A stretch of 64,000 bases of DNA, from contig NZ_CP160906.1 in assembly GCF_041080865.1 (NCBI RefSeq), positions 558,001 to 622,000 on the forward strand, in the 5' to 3' direction. Position numbers and translations under genes: made by a program. Source of the DNA: Psychromonas sp. MME1 (GTDB taxonomy: Bacteria > Pseudomonadota > Gammaproteobacteria > Enterobacterales > Psychromonadaceae). Below, piece by piece: positions 9,229 through 19,721 of this stretch. How positions within the stretch are numbered: the first letter of the stretch is position 1; every line of letters starts with the position of its first letter. Under the pieces are notes generated by a model, which was not told the origin of the DNA, made no database searches, and was given only the letters and a program-made list of their open reading frames with translations.

Positions 9229-10365
9229 TTGAGTCATTCCGCCATATTGGTATTGGAAGATGGAACAGTGTTTAAAGGTGTTTCAATCGGCGCTGATGGG
9301 AATTCTGTTGGTGAGGTTGTTTTTAACACGTCAATGACGGGTTACCAAGAAATTCTTACTGATCCATCCTACGCACGTCAAATCGTTACTTTAACTTACC
9401 CCCATGTCGGCAACACTGGTACCAATGATGAAGATGAAGAATCATCATCTATCCATGCTTGTGGATTAATTATCAGAGATCTTCCCTTACTCGCTAGTAA
9501 TTTCCGCAGTCAAGCATCATTGAGCGATTATCTGAAAGCGCATAATGTTGTTGGTATTGCTGAAATCGATACACGTAAGTTAACGCGTATTTTACGTGAG
9601 AAAGGGGCGCAGTCAGGTTGCATTATTGCAGGGGAAAATATTGATGAAGCGCTTGCGTTAGCTCAAGCCAAAGCATTTCCAGGCCTAAAAGGAATGGATT
9701 TAGCGAAAGAAGTGACTACGGATAAAATATATCAATGGGCACAGGGTAGTTGGACGTTAACGGGTGGTTTGCCTGCAGATATTATTGATGCTAAATACCA
9801 TGTTGTTGCATTCGATTACGGTGTTAAGCGTAATATTTTACGTATGCTAGCTGACCGTGGTTGCCGCATTACCGTTGTTCCAGCACAAACTTCCGCTGCC
9901 GATGTACTTGCACTTAATCCTGATGGTATCTTTTTATCCAACGGCCCTGGCGATCCTGAACCTTGTACCTATGCAATTACTGCGATTCAAGAGATTTTAA
10001 AAACGGCTATTCCCGTTTTTGGTATCTGTTTAGGCCATCAATTACTTGCTTTGGCAAGTGGTGCGAAAACTCTGAAAATGAAATTTGGCCATCATGGTGC
10101 TAACCATCCAGTAAAAGATTTAGATCGTGGCGTTGTTATGATCACCAGTCAAAACCATGGTTTTGCTGCTGATGAAGCGACATTACCTGCAAACTTACGT
10201 GCAACGCATGTATCATTGTTTGATGGTTCACTACAAGGCATACATCGTACCGATAAAGCGGCATTTAGTTTCCAAGGGCATCCAGAAGCAAGCCCGGGTC
10301 CACACGATGCAGCACCATTATTTGATCACTTCATTGATTTGATCGAACAGTACAAAAACGCCTAG
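9229..10365 (+). CDS. carA: carbamoyl-phosphate synthase small (glutaminase) subunit
   Basis: CarA hydrolyses glutamine and channels ammonia to CarB for carbamoyl phosphate, the shared precursor of arginine and pyrimidines. The 378 residues have the N-terminal CPSase domain and a C-terminal class I amidotransferase with the nucleophile elbow [10 protein letters not shown] and the His/Glu pair in [11 protein letters not shown]. The start is TTG at 9229, well placed after CGGAGG at 9218-9223; a TTG start is also known for E. coli carA. carB follows after 41 bases. Confidence 0.97.
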   Translation: MSHSAILVLEDGTVFKGVSIGADGNSVGEVVFNTSMTGYQEILTDPSYARQIVTLTYPHVGNTGTNDEDEESSSIHACGLIIRDLPLLASNFRSQASLSDYLKAHNVVGIAEIDTRKLTRILREKGAQSGCIIAGENIDEALALAQAKAFPGLKGMDLAKEVTTDKIYQWAQGSWTLTGGLPADIIDAKYHVVAFDYGVKRNILRMLADRGCRITVVPAQTSAADVLALNPDGIFLSNGPGDPEPCTYAITAIQEILKTAIPVFGICLGHQLLALASGAKTLKMKFGHHGANHPVKDLDRGVVMITSQNHGFAADEATLPANLRATHVSLFDGSLQGIHRTDKAAFSFQGHPEASPGPHDAAPLFDHFIDLIEQYKNA

Positions 10366-10406
10366 TTAATCGGATACATAGAACCAGAATAGAAAGGTAA
10401 TTTCAG

Positions 10407-13400
10407 ATGCCAAAACGTAATGATTTAAAAACCATCCTAATTATTGGTGCGGGGCCGATTGTTATCGGCCAAGCCTGTGAGTTTGATTACTCAGGTGCTC
10501 AAGCATGTAAAGCCTTAAAAGAAGAAGGCTATCGTGTTGTATTGGTTAATTCCAACCCTGCAACGATTATGACCGATCCAGAGATGGCTGATGCAACTTA
10601 CATTGAGCCTATTCATTGGCAAGTTGTTGAAAAAATTATCGCAAAAGAACGTCCCTGTGCTGTTCTGCCAACGATGGGTGGACAGACTGCACTTAACTGT
10701 GCGTTAGAACTTGAAGCTAAAGGTGTTTTAGCTAAATATAATGTTGAAATGATTGGTGCAACAGCCGATGCTATCGATAAAGCAGAAGATCGTAGCCGTT
10801 TCGATGAAGCAATGAAAAAAATAGGCCTTGAGTGTCCACGAGCTGGTATTGCCCATTCAATGGATGAGGCCTACAAAGTTTTAGATATGGTTGGTTTTCC
10901 TTGTATTATTCGCCCTTCTTTTACGATGGGTGGAACCGGTGGCGGTATCGCCTATAACAAGGAAGAATTTGATGATATCTGTTCAAATGGCCTAAATCTT
11001 TCTCCTACTTCTGAATTGCTAATCGATGAATCTTTAATCGGTTGGAAAGAGTATGAGATGGAAGTGGTTCGAGATAAAAACGATAACTGTATTATTGTTT
11101 GTTCTATTGAAAACTTTGACCCAATGGGTATCCATACGGGCGACTCTATTACGGTTGCCCCTGCACAAACATTAACGGATAAAGAGTATCAATTAATGCG
11201 TAATGCTTCCTTAGCGGTATTACGTGAAATTGGTGTTGAAACGGGTGGTTCAAACGTTCAGTTTGGTATTAACCCTGCTGATGGCCGCATGGTGTTAATT
11301 GAGATGAATCCTCGTGTATCTCGTTCTTCTGCATTAGCATCAAAAGCAACGGGCTTCCCTATTGCTCGCATCGCGGCAAAACTTGCCATCGGTTATACTC
11401 TTGATGAGTTACAAAATGATATTACTGGTGGCAAAACGCCAGCATCTTTTGAGCCCACTATCGACTACGTTGTTACTAAAATTCCACGTTTCAATTTTGA
11501 AAAATTTGCCAATTCTAATGACCGTTTAACAACGCAAATGAAGTCTGTTGGTGAGGTTATGGCTATCGGTCGTAACCAGCAGGAATCACTGCAAAAAGCA
11601 CTACGTGGTTTAGAAGTTGGTGCTGATGGTTTCAGCCCGATGGTTGACCTTAATGATCCCGATGCAAAAGATAAAGTATTATATGAGCTACGCGAAGCGG
11701 GTGCTGAACGTATTTGGTACATCGGTGATGCATTCCGTTTAGGCATGACTATGGATGAAATCCATAATATCACAATGATTGATAATTGGTTCTTAGTACA
11801 AATTGAAGATCTGATTAATGAAGAGAAGAAATTGTCTGAAGGTGGGTTACGTTTACTGGATGAGACATTATTAAAACGTCTCAAACGTAAAGGTTTTGCC
11901 GATAGTCGTATCGCAAAAGTGGTTGGTGTTTCTGAAACCGAAATACGTAAGTTGCGTGAGCGTTTTGTACTACATCCTGTTTACAAGCGTGTGGATACCT
12001 GTGCTGCTGAATTTTCTTCGGATACAGCTTACATGTACTCTACCTATGATGAAGAGTGTGAAGCGAACCCTACTGACAATGAAAAAATCATGATCATTGG
12101 TGGTGGCCCTAACCGTATCGGCCAAGGTATTGAATTTGATTACTGTTGTGTACATGCTGCTCAAGCGCTGCGTGCAGACGGCTATGAAACGATTATGGTT
12201 AACTGTAATCCTGAAACGGTTTCCACCGATTTTGATACATCGGATCGTCTCTATTTTGAATCTATTACCCTTGAAGATGTATTAGAGATAGTACGTGTTG
12301 AAAATCCTAAAGGTGTGATCGTGCAATACGGTGGTCAAACACCACTTAAATTAGCGCGTGCACTTGAAGCGGCTGGTGTACCTATTATTGGTACTTCACC
12401 AGAAGCTATTGACCGAGCTGAAGATCGTGAGCGTTTCCAACAAGTTGTTGAGCGTTTAGGTCTAAGACAGCCTGAGAATGATACGGTGACAACGCTTGAT
12501 CAAGCGGTTGCTTCAGCAAAAGAAATTGGCTATCCCTTGGTTGTTCGCCCTTCCTATGTATTGGGTGGTCGTGCCATGGAAATCGTTTATGACGAAGTTG
12601 ATTTACGTCGCTACTTTAAAGAAGCGGTTAGTGTTTCTAATGAGTCGCCTGTATTACTGGATCGTTTCTTAGATGATGCTATCGAAGTCGATATTGATGC
12701 TATCTGTGATGGTACCGATGTGGTCATCGGTGGGATTATGGAGCATATCGAACAGGCTGGCGTGCACTCAGGTGACTCCGCTTGTTCCTTGCCTGCTTAT
12801 ACATTAAGTGCAGAAATTCAAGATGAGATGCGCGGTTATATTCATCACTTAGCATTAGAATTAGGTGTGGTTGGCTTAATGAATACGCAATTAGCCGTTA
12901 AAGACGACACTATTTACATGATTGAGGTGAATCCACGCGCAGCGCGTACTGTTCCTTTTGTTTCTAAGGCAACAGGCGTACCCATTGCCAAAATTGGTGC
13001 GAGCGTAATGGCTGGCAAAACACTCAAAGAGTTAGGTATTACAAAAGAAGTTGTACCACCTTATTATTCAGTAAAAGAGGTGGTCTTACCCTTTAATAAA
13101 TTCCCTGGCTCAGATCCAATTTTAGGCCCTGAAATGCGCAGTACTGGCGAAGTGATGGGAGCGGGTGATAGTTTTGCTGAGGCTTATGCAAAAGCCGAAC
13201 TGGCATCGATTAAAGATGTGCCGACAATCGGTCGAGCGTTACTTTCTGTTCGTAACAGCGATAAAGCCCGTGTTGCTAAACTTGCATTGAAGCTGATAGA
13301 TTTAGGTTATGCAATTGATGCCACTGAAGGGACTGCTGAAGTACTTAAAGATGCCGGTATTTATGTACGTACTGTTAAGAAAGTACATGAAGGCAGACCA

Positions 13401-13637
13401 CATCTTTTAGACCGTACTAAAAATGGTGAGTATACTTATATGGTAAATACAACTGAAGGGCGTATTGCTATTGAGGATTCGCGTCAACTTCGTCGTGCTG
13501 CTTTACGTTATAAAGTAAATTACACCACTACGCTAAGTGGTGCATTTGCAACGTGTCAAGCACATCTTGCCGATCCAACGGCGGATGAAGCAACGGTTAA
13601 TTCAGTACAAGAGTTACATCAACGTATTATTGGTTAA
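10407..13637 (+). CDS. carB: carbamoyl-phosphate synthase large subunit
   Basis: Synthetase subunit (1076 residues) with two homologous ATP-grasp halves, one phosphorylating bicarbonate and one phosphorylating carbamate, joined by an oligomerisation region, and a C-terminal allosteric MGS-like domain. Visible motifs include [21 protein letters not shown] at the start, [12 protein letters not shown] in the first ATP-grasp, the second-half [33 protein letters not shown], and [13 protein letters not shown]. Length is normal. AGAAAGG lies upstream of the ATG. It forms an operon with carA, closed by a terminator at 13661. Confidence 0.98.
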   Translation: MPKRNDLKTILIIGAGPIVIGQACEFDYSGAQACKALKEEGYRVVLVNSNPATIMTDPEMADATYIEPIHWQVVEKIIAKERPCAVLPTMGGQTALNCALELEAKGVLAKYNVEMIGATADAIDKAEDRSRFDEAMKKIGLECPRAGIAHSMDEAYKVLDMVGFPCIIRPSFTMGGTGGGIAYNKEEFDDICSNGLNLSPTSELLIDESLIGWKEYEMEVVRDKNDNCIIVCSIENFDPMGIHTGDSITVAPAQTLTDKEYQLMRNASLAVLREIGVETGGSNVQFGINPADGRMVLIEMNPRVSRSSALASKATGFPIARIAAKLAIGYTLDELQNDITGGKTPASFEPTIDYVVTKIPRFNFEKFANSNDRLTTQMKSVGEVMAIGRNQQESLQKALRGLEVGADGFSPMVDLNDPDAKDKVLYELREAGAERIWYIGDAFRLGMTMDEIHNITMIDNWFLVQIEDLINEEKKLSEGGLRLLDETLLKRLKRKGFADSRIAKVVGVSETEIRKLRERFVLHPVYKRVDTCAAEFSSDTAYMYSTYDEECEANPTDNEKIMIIGGGPNRIGQGIEFDYCCVHAAQALRADGYETIMVNCNPETVSTDFDTSDRLYFESITLEDVLEIVRVENPKGVIVQYGGQTPLKLARALEAAGVPIIGTSPEAIDRAEDRERFQQVVERLGLRQPENDTVTTLDQAVASAKEIGYPLVVRPSYVLGGRAMEIVYDEVDLRRYFKEAVSVSNESPVLLDRFLDDAIEVDIDAICDGTDVVIGGIMEHIEQAGVHSGDSACSLPAYTLSAEIQDEMRGYIHHLALELGVVGLMNTQLAVKDDTIYMIEVNPRAARTVPFVSKATGVPIAKIGASVMAGKTLKELGITKEVVPPYYSVKEVVLPFNKFPGSDPILGPEMRSTGEVMGAGDSFAEAYAKAELASIKDVPTIGRALLSVRNSDKARVAKLALKLIDLGYAIDATEGTAEVLKDAGIYVRTVKKVHEGRPHLLDRTKNGEYTYMVNTTEGRIAIEDSRQLRRAALRYKVNYTTTLSGAFATCQAHLADPTADEATVNSVQELHQRIIG

Positions 13638-13660
13638 TATTCTTTAATCACTTAATCGTG

Positions 13661-13694
13661 AAAAGGCTATCCAGCAGTGGGTAGCCTTTTTTTT
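13661..13694 (+). terminator. Rho-independent terminator after carB
   Basis: Stem AAAAGGCTA / TAGCCTTTT (extendable by a CC/GG step) followed by a run of eight Ts, 24 bases after the carB stop. Confidence 0.85.
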
Positions 13695-13826
13695 ATCTGT
13701 GATTTATATATCAATTGTTATAACCATCAAAAAATATTTTTGATGGCAACAAGTTGATTTCATTTGTGCTATAGATATGCGACAATTTTAGGATCTAATT
13801 TCATCTGTCAGTTTAGAGTAGCCTTT

Positions 13827-14783
13827 ATGTATAAGTCGATATTAAAAAGTAAATCCAGCGATCCAAAACTAGGGGTCTACTTCATAGGAACCACTCCACC
13901 GAAACAAGATACAGACATCGAATTGGTTTCGGGTATCGCAGATAAACTATTGCAACGTTTAGAATGCATTGATTATGACGGGTTGATTGTTTATGACATT
14001 CAAGATGAAACATCTCGCATCGAAAAACCGAGACCATTTCCTTTTAAATACACGCACGATTCAAGATTATATTCAAAATTATTACATGATAAATCAGATA
14101 AGCCAGTGATCACCTATAAAAGTGTTTCTCAACGTGATGCAGCAGATTTTTCTCGCTGGTTATCGGATGCATGGCATCAGTTTTCGGTTCGAGACATTGT
14201 GTTGGTTGGTAGCCCATCTTCTGAAGGTGAGATTAAACTTTCATTAAATGATGCCTATCAAACATTAAAAGCGCATCGTTCTGAGTTTCATCTCGGTGGG
14301 GTGACGATTGCTGAACGCCATTTGAGTAAGGGCAATGAACATATACGTATGATTGAAAAGGAGCATCAAGGATGTGAATTTTTTATCTCGCAAGCGGTTT
14401 ATAATGCTCAGGCAACGATTGATCTTCTTACCCGTTACGCAATGCAATGTAAGAGTCTAGGTATACCGCCTAAACGTGTTATTTTAACTTTCTCACCCTG
14501 TGGCAGTGCTAAGACATTAGAGTTTATTGAATGGCTAGGGATTTCGGTGCCTGAAGCGACCAGTCTGCGTATTTTACAAGCAGAGAACCCTCTCAAGGAG
14601 TCGTTACTCATCAGCCGTAATAATTTCGAGCAAATTTTACAAGCTTGCTTACCCCTTGATATTCCACTCGGGCTAAATATTGAGAGTTTAACCAATCGTA
14701 AAGAGGAAATTGATGCGGCTATTTTATTATTTAAGTTACTCAAAGCAACATTAGATTTAAAACTTGCTGAGTCTCAATTATAA
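13827..14783 (+). CDS. methylenetetrahydrofolate reductase-like protein
   Basis: Likely a TIM-barrel protein of the MTHFR family (318 residues from the ATG at 13827; a TTG 63 bases upstream gives an implausible extension). Seen: GVYFIGTTPP near the N-terminus, YDIQDETSR, RPFPFKYTH, then GGVTIAERHL, KEHQGCEFFISQAVYNA and FSPCGSAKTLEF. The phrase (C)xFFISQ with a following tyrosine matches the FITQ-type segment of MetF proteins. It lacks the canonical MetF N-terminus, so it belongs to an atypical branch, and its substrate is uncertain. It stands alone between carB and yjjP. Confidence 0.55.
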   Translation: MYKSILKSKSSDPKLGVYFIGTTPPKQDTDIELVSGIADKLLQRLECIDYDGLIVYDIQDETSRIEKPRPFPFKYTHDSRLYSKLLHDKSDKPVITYKSVSQRDAADFSRWLSDAWHQFSVRDIVLVGSPSSEGEIKLSLNDAYQTLKAHRSEFHLGGVTIAERHLSKGNEHIRMIEKEHQGCEFFISQAVYNAQATIDLLTRYAMQCKSLGIPPKRVILTFSPCGSAKTLEFIEWLGISVPEATSLRILQAENPLKESLLISRNNFEQILQACLPLDIPLGLNIESLTNRKEEIDAAILLFKLLKATLDLKLAESQL

Positions 14784-14870
14784 TTTGGTATTATTTTTTA
14801 TGAAACAAAGTCTCCTTTTTACAATATTTATCATTTAATGTAAGCGTGATTTTCATCGTAAGGGAATATA

Positions 14871-15647
14871 ATGAACTTAACCCGTGAAGGACAAACCGAG
14901 TTAACGCGCATTGCGGTTAAAGCGGGGCAAATTTTACTTCAACATGGTGCTGAAAGCCGGCTTGTTGAGCAAATTACGCAACGGATTGGTGTCGCCTTAG
15001 GGGCGCAAAGTATTGAGCTTTCTGTTAGTAGTGATGCGATTGTTATTACTAGCTTATTTGAAGGCAACTGCATAACAACCACGCGCCGTTGCTATGATCG
15101 CGGTATTAATATGCACATGGTTTGCGAAGTTTTACGTATTTGTGTAATGTTAGAAAAACAGTTATTAAATGCAAAAGAGGTTAAGGAGCGTTTAGCTCGT
15201 TTAGAACCCTATAAATATAACCGCTGGGCTGTGGTGGTTATGATTGGTTTTTCCTGCTCTAGTTTTAGTTATTTTTTCGGTGGTGACCTACCTGTCTACA
15301 TCACCACATTTATTGCCTCTGCCTGTGCAATGACACTGCGTCAAGAGTTGGCCCATCGTCACCATAACCCCTTTGTCAATTTTGCATTAAGCGCATTTTT
15401 AGCAACGACGATTGCTAGTCTCGGTGCTATTTATCAAATTGGTGCGAAACCGGAACTCGCGATGGCCGCTTCTGTCCTCTTATTTGTTCCTGGATTTCCA
15501 TTAATCAACGCTGCATCGGACATGCTTAAAGGGCACATTGGCACCGGGATTGCGCGTTGGGTTTTTGCAACATTATTAATGATTAGTGTTTCTCTAGGCA
15601 TTATTGCCTCTATGTCAATCACAGGCGTATCGGGGTGGATAGCATGA
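14871..15647 (+). CDS. yjjP: threonine/serine exporter family protein, large component (YjjP-like)
   Basis: Inner-membrane protein of 258 residues, the DUF1212 half of a ThrE-type exporter; E. coli YjjP with YjjB is linked to succinate export. The soluble N-terminal half has QILLQHGAESRLVEQ and RGINMHMVCEV; the C-terminal half has about five membrane segments including the conserved LLFVPGFPLINAASDMLKGH. Its last codons overlap the start of yjjB (ATGATG at 15644-15649), so the two are co-translated. The natural substrate is not determined by sequence. Confidence 0.88.
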   Translation: MNLTREGQTELTRIAVKAGQILLQHGAESRLVEQITQRIGVALGAQSIELSVSSDAIVITSLFEGNCITTTRRCYDRGINMHMVCEVLRICVMLEKQLLNAKEVKERLARLEPYKYNRWAVVVMIGFSCSSFSYFFGGDLPVYITTFIASACAMTLRQELAHRHHNPFVNFALSAFLATTIASLGAIYQIGAKPELAMAASVLLFVPGFPLINAASDMLKGHIGTGIARWVFATLLMISVSLGIIASMSITGVSGWIA

Positions 15648-16111
15648 TGGAATTATTAACATTTTTTTTGCTTGATGCTTTGATGGCTAGTATTCCCGCC
15701 GTGGGATTTGCGATGGTTTTTAATGTTCCCCAAAAAATGCTTGTTTATTGTGCCATTGGCGGGGCTTTTGCACACAGTTTACGTTTTTTACTGATGCATT
15801 TTGGCATCCCTATCGAGTGGGCTACCTTAGTGGCTTCGACGAGTATGGGTTTTTTAGGCTTATATTGGTCAAGAAAACGTTTAATCCCTCGTCCTGTATT
15901 TACTGTGGCTTCGGTCATTCCAATGATTCCCGGTAGTTTCGGATTTACGACACTGGTTGGTATTTTTGAATTACATACATTGGGCTACAGTTTACAATTA
16001 ATGCAGGTGGTTGTAGAAAATGGTTTACGTACTTTATTTATTTTAGGGGCATTAAGTTTTGGATTAGCGATTCCTTCAATACTGATTTATCGTGGACGAC
16101 CTATCGTTTAA
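15644..16111 (+). CDS. yjjB: threonine/serine exporter family protein, small component (YjjB-like)
   Basis: Membrane protein of 155 residues (DUF3815), partner of YjjP. Four to five hydrophobic segments and the conserved ASIPAVGFAMVFNVP and VASVIPMIPGSFGF are seen. The start ATG at 15644 (or the next ATG at 15647) overlaps the yjjP stop and gives the family length of about 157; an upstream GTG at 15635 is less likely. The split into two genes mirrors E. coli yjjPB. Confidence 0.88.
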   Translation: MMELLTFFLLDALMASIPAVGFAMVFNVPQKMLVYCAIGGAFAHSLRFLLMHFGIPIEWATLVASTSMGFLGLYWSRKRLIPRPVFTVASVIPMIPGSFGFTTLVGIFELHTLGYSLQLMQVVVENGLRTLFILGALSFGLAIPSILIYRGRPIV

Positions 16112-16175
16112 ATTAATACATTGTTTCTATTTTAGTGTAAGCTTCGCGCTTATTTATTTCTCAGCAGGATTGACC

Positions 16176-16520
16176 ATGTCAGACAAGTTCTTTTTTAAAG
16201 GTAGAAAAGAAAAAAAACCAAAACATGCAAGTTATGGTTTTAATACAAAACGTGTTGTTAAAATAGGAACAGAAGAGTCACCATTGACACTGACTGTTAA
16301 TAGTGAAAACCGTCGACAAGAAGTACTGGGAATTGTTGAGCAGCATGGGCTTTTTGCTAATATTGAAGTTAATAGTGATGTTGCTGAAAATATTATAGAG
16401 TTACAAGGTGTACTAAATAAACCCAGCACAATCACGTTTGCGAAAAAGCCTAATCGTAATGATCCATGCAGCTGTGGAAGCGGTAAAAAGTATAAAAAGT
16501 GCTGTGCATCAGCTGAATGA
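16176..16520 (+). CDS. SEC-C metal-binding motif protein, PBPRA1643 family
   Basis: A 114-residue protein. The start at 16176 (MSDKFFFKGRKEKK, AGGA upstream) was preferred over an upstream start at 16092 inside yjjB. The N-terminus is basic (GRKEKKPKHASYGF), the middle is a small alpha/beta region, and the C-terminus is the SEC-C zinc motif [18 protein letters not shown], very like the SecA tail. It matches the small family named after Photobacterium PBPRA1643. The function is unknown; zinc binding is inferred from CxCx8CC. Confidence 0.8.
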   Translation: MSDKFFFKGRKEKKPKHASYGFNTKRVVKIGTEESPLTLTVNSENRRQEVLGIVEQHGLFANIEVNSDVAENIIELQGVLNKPSTITFAKKPNRNDPCSCGSGKKYKKCCASAE

Positions 16521-16526
16521 TATTGA

Positions 16527-16564
16527 GTTTTAAAGCCGTTATTTTTTACGGCTTTAAAACTTTA
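16527..16564. terminator. bidirectional terminator between the SEC-C gene and DUF2333
   Basis: Perfect 13-bp inverted repeat GTTTTAAAGCCGT / ACGGCTTTAAAAC with an eight-base loop and a short T tract. It lies between convergent genes. Confidence 0.8.
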
Positions 16565-16575
16565 CCTGTTATTGA

Positions 16576-17565
16576 TTAACCTTGCGTGAGTAAAGCGCGT
16601 AAATCAATGAGTGCTGCATTAGCACGCGATATATAATTTGCCATCACTAATGAATGGTTCGCCAGTAAGCCAAAACCACTACCGTTTAAAATCATTGGGC
16701 TCCAAACCATTTCCTGCGTTGCCTCAAGGTCTCGAATAATCTGCTTAAGGCTCACTAATGCATTTTTCTTTTTCAGCACATCTTCAAAATCAACTTCTAC
16801 GGCTTTTAAAAAATGTAAAATAGCCCACGCAGCACCACGACTTTCATAAAACACATTATCAATTTGTAACCACGGTGTTTTCACCATCTCCTCATCAGCA
16901 GTTTTTGTCGCTTGTTTAGCTGTTGAATCACCGGCTAATTCTAAATTAAATCTATCTTGTCCTACGCTAGCACTCAATCGGTGGGAGATAGAGCCTAATC
17001 GTTTATCTACTTCTCTGAGCCATTCATTCAAGTTATCAGCACGAGTGTAAAATTGCGCATCTTTTTCATTGTGTGAGACTAATCTTATGCGATAACGTTT
17101 AAGGGCTTTAATTGCATTTGCATACTCACTCTCAGCACTGGGTAGCATCCAGTTTTTATGTGATATGTTAAGTTTACTTTGTGCGATTTCTAAATCTTTA
17201 TCACCCGTTGACTGTGACTGTGAGCGGCTAAAGTCTAAGCGCATTGCTAATGCTAAATCACGTACCTGCTCCAATACACCATATTCAAAGGAGGGCATAT
17301 TATCCATAAATACGGAAGGAGGCGTAATATCATTAGATAAAAAACCGCCAGGCTTGTCGAGTAACCAGCTTGCCATATCAATTAACGTCGTGGTTGTTGT
17401 GTAACCTGTTACGACTTCATGATTTTGTTCTTTGGCAATGGCATTGGCTCGAATGCTGACATCATAACTTTCTGGCATCCAGCTCTCCCAAATCGAGACT
17501 AGCCAGAGTAAAAATACTAAAACGAGTAAAGTGGTTAAGATGGTCTTTTTAGATGGAATTGTCAT
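16576..17565 (-). CDS. DUF2333 family protein
   Basis: A 329-residue protein with one N-terminal membrane anchor (residues about 9-27, LLVLVFLLWLVSIWESW) and a periplasm-facing helical domain. Seen: PESYDV, ASWLLDKPGGFLSND, SESEYANAIKAL-type segments and a C-terminal SGFGLLANHSLVMANYISRAN. This matches DUF2333, found in Vibrio, Shewanella and pseudomonads; its function is unknown. It is monocistronic and divergent from folA, with a 232-base shared upstream region. Confidence 0.82.
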   Translation of the reverse strand: MTIPSKKTILTTLLVLVFLLWLVSIWESWMPESYDVSIRANAIAKEQNHEVVTGYTTTTTLIDMASWLLDKPGGFLSNDITPPSVFMDNMPSFEYGVLEQVRDLALAMRLDFSRSQSQSTGDKDLEIAQSKLNISHKNWMLPSAESEYANAIKALKRYRIRLVSHNEKDAQFYTRADNLNEWLREVDKRLGSISHRLSASVGQDRFNLELAGDSTAKQATKTADEEMVKTPWLQIDNVFYESRGAAWAILHFLKAVEVDFEDVLKKKNALVSLKQIIRDLEATQEMVWSPMILNGSGFGLLANHSLVMANYISRANAALIDLRALLTQG

Positions 17566-17797
17566 TATTAACTCCTGCCATTGAGGGCAATAAAATATTT
17601 GTTAAAAAATTAATCTCTGCAGTATATTCAGCTATATAATTTTATGCCAGTATCCATTGGTTTTTAGAGTAAAAAGTATTGATACAGAGAGAATTACTCC
17701 TTTTTTATGGTAACCTGTTATCAATACCAAACCAAATGCCAAGTGTGCGTTAATGTCTCTATTGGCAATGGGGCAATGATAAAAAATAAGGATTGAT

Positions 17798-18289
17798 ATG
17801 ATTATTTCGATGATAGCGGCAATGGCGAACAATCGTGTGATCGGTTTAGATAATAAAATGCCTTGGCATTTACCCGCTGATTTACAATTTTTCAAACGTA
17901 TAACCCTAGGTAAACCAATTATTATGGGACGCAAAACTTTTCTCTCCATTGGTCGTCCGTTACCAGGGAGGCTCAACATCGTTTTGAGCCGTGATAAAGG
18001 CCTTGATATTGAAGGGGTCACTTGCGTGCAAACGTTACAACAAGCGTTAGCACTAGTAAAAGATGAGCCGGAAGTCATGATCATTGGTGGGGCGACTATC
18101 TATGAGCAATTTTTATCTAAAGCGCATCGTCTATATCTGACTTTTATCGATTTAGATGTTACAGGCGACACCTGTTTTCCTGATTATATGAAAAATGCAA
18201 CTTGGATTGAAACTGAGCGTGAAATACACGTTGCAGACGACAAAAACAACTATAATTATCAATTTGTGACGTTAAATCGTAGCGTATAA
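17798..18289 (+). CDS. folA: dihydrofolate reductase
   Basis: Reduces dihydrofolate to tetrahydrofolate with NADPH. The 163 residues show MIISMIAAMANNRVIG at the N-terminus, the substrate-binding Asp in MPWHLPADLQFFK, the GRKTF cofactor loop, LPGRLNIVLSR and IGGATIYEQF. Length is normal (159 in E. coli). AAGGATTGAT lies before the ATG. In many relatives folA adjoins apaH; here a GGDEF regulator lies between them. Confidence 0.97.
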   Translation: MIISMIAAMANNRVIGLDNKMPWHLPADLQFFKRITLGKPIIMGRKTFLSIGRPLPGRLNIVLSRDKGLDIEGVTCVQTLQQALALVKDEPEVMIIGGATIYEQFLSKAHRLYLTFIDLDVTGDTCFPDYMKNATWIETEREIHVADDKNNYNYQFVTLNRSV

Positions 18290-18340
18290 AATTTTTTATT
18301 GCTGATGGCATTGATATTGCCAAATAGGAGTCACGTATTT

Positions 18341-19607
18341 ATGACACAAACGCCGAATAAATACATTTTAGTTGTTGAAGATAGTCAAATGTTTACCCGT
18401 ATGTTAACTCGCAAAATTGAATCTGTAGACCAGTTCGAAGTGATCGCTGTGGCTAGTTTTAATGAGTTGAAATTATTATTAGCGGAAAATAGGCATACAT
18501 TTTTTGCTAGTTTATTAGATGTTAATTTGCCTGATGCACCGAATGGTGAAGTTATCGATTACGTGTTAGATCATAACATTCCTTCGATAGTCTTTACCGG
18601 GAAATTAGATCAACTCTTTCGTGATAATATTTATAAAAAAGGGGTGGTGGATTATATTTTAAAGGAGGGGCCTGCGAATGTTGAGTATGTTATTTCATTA
18701 TTAAAGCAATTGTTACGCAATCAAACTAAAACGATATTAATCGTTGATGACTCAAAGATCTGTTCGAGGCTATATTAAACATCTCCTATCTATTTATCAG
18801 TTTAATGTACTCGAAGCAGAGGATGGCGTTGAAGCGCTACACATATTGAAAGACAATCCTTCGATCAGCTTAGTGTTAACTGATTTCAATATGCCTAATA
18901 TGGATGGCGTTGAGCTAACCAAACATATTCGCCAACTCTACAGTAGCCAAGATTTGGCAATTATAGGTATGTCAACATATGGTAATAACAAGCTTTCAGC
19001 CCATTTTTTAAAAATAGGTGGTAGTGACTTTATTAACAAACCTTTTTTAGAAGAAGAGTTCTTTTGTCGCATCAATCAAAATATGGAGCTACTTGAACAT
19101 ATTAGTGAATTACAGTACTTAGCTCGCTGTGATTATTTAACTGGATTATATAATCGTCGCTACTTTTTCGAGCAAAGTAAAGAGTATATCAAGCAGAAAA
19201 AAGATGGTAAAAGGGCTGCAGTTGCTATTTTAGATATCGATTTTTTTAAAAAAATAAATGATACCTACGGGCATGATGCTGGTGATCTAGTGCTAAAAAA
19301 ATTAGGCGTGATACTCCGTAATGAATTTGCTGATGGTGATGTAGTTGCGCGTTATGGTGGTGAAGAGTTTTGCTTTTTATTGCCCGAACATTCTCCAGAG
19401 CAAGCATTGCAGCGTTTTGAAAATTTGCGTAAACAGATAGAAGATCAAGCGTTTATTTTATCTGATGGGCATTCATTGAAAGTGACTTCCAGTATAGGTG
19501 TTTATATTGGTAGGATAAATACGGTAGAAGATGCGCTAAATGTTGCCGATAAAGGACTCTATCGGGCTAAAGAAAATGGTCGTAATCAAGTTGTTTTAGG
19601 TCAGTAG
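18341..19607 (+). pseudogene. REC-REC-GGDEF response regulator / diguanylate cyclase, frameshifted
   Basis: Two receiver domains and a C-terminal GGDEF domain, which would make cyclic di-GMP. The first frame from ATG 18341 (AGGAG upstream) carries receiver 1 (VVEDSQMFTRML, acceptor Asp in LLDVNLPDA) and the first strand of receiver 2 (ILIVDDSKI), then stops at 18778. The second frame continues SVRGYIKHLLS, LTDFNMPNMDG, and a GGDEF domain with active-site RYGGEEF and no RxxD inhibitory site at the usual position. Deleting one A near 18758 restores DDSKSVRGYIKHLL. Total would be about 421 residues. It may be a sequencing error or a real mutation. Confidence 0.85.
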
Positions 19608-19721
19608 TATTCCCATGCTACTTCTAGATGATAAAGTATTTGAGGTGACATGGGGATAGTTACAGCAATCAATGATCGCAATACTCAACTGCCCCATAAA
19701 TAGGTTATCTAATTAAAGGTA

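Noticed and set aside
10157-10342. Frame inside carA on the same strand
   Set aside because: A shadow of carA in another reading frame; the carA domain is continuous there.
17700-17797. Promoter with TTGGCA before folA
   Set aside because: The only -10-like sequence is about 12 bases away, too close for a sigma70 promoter.
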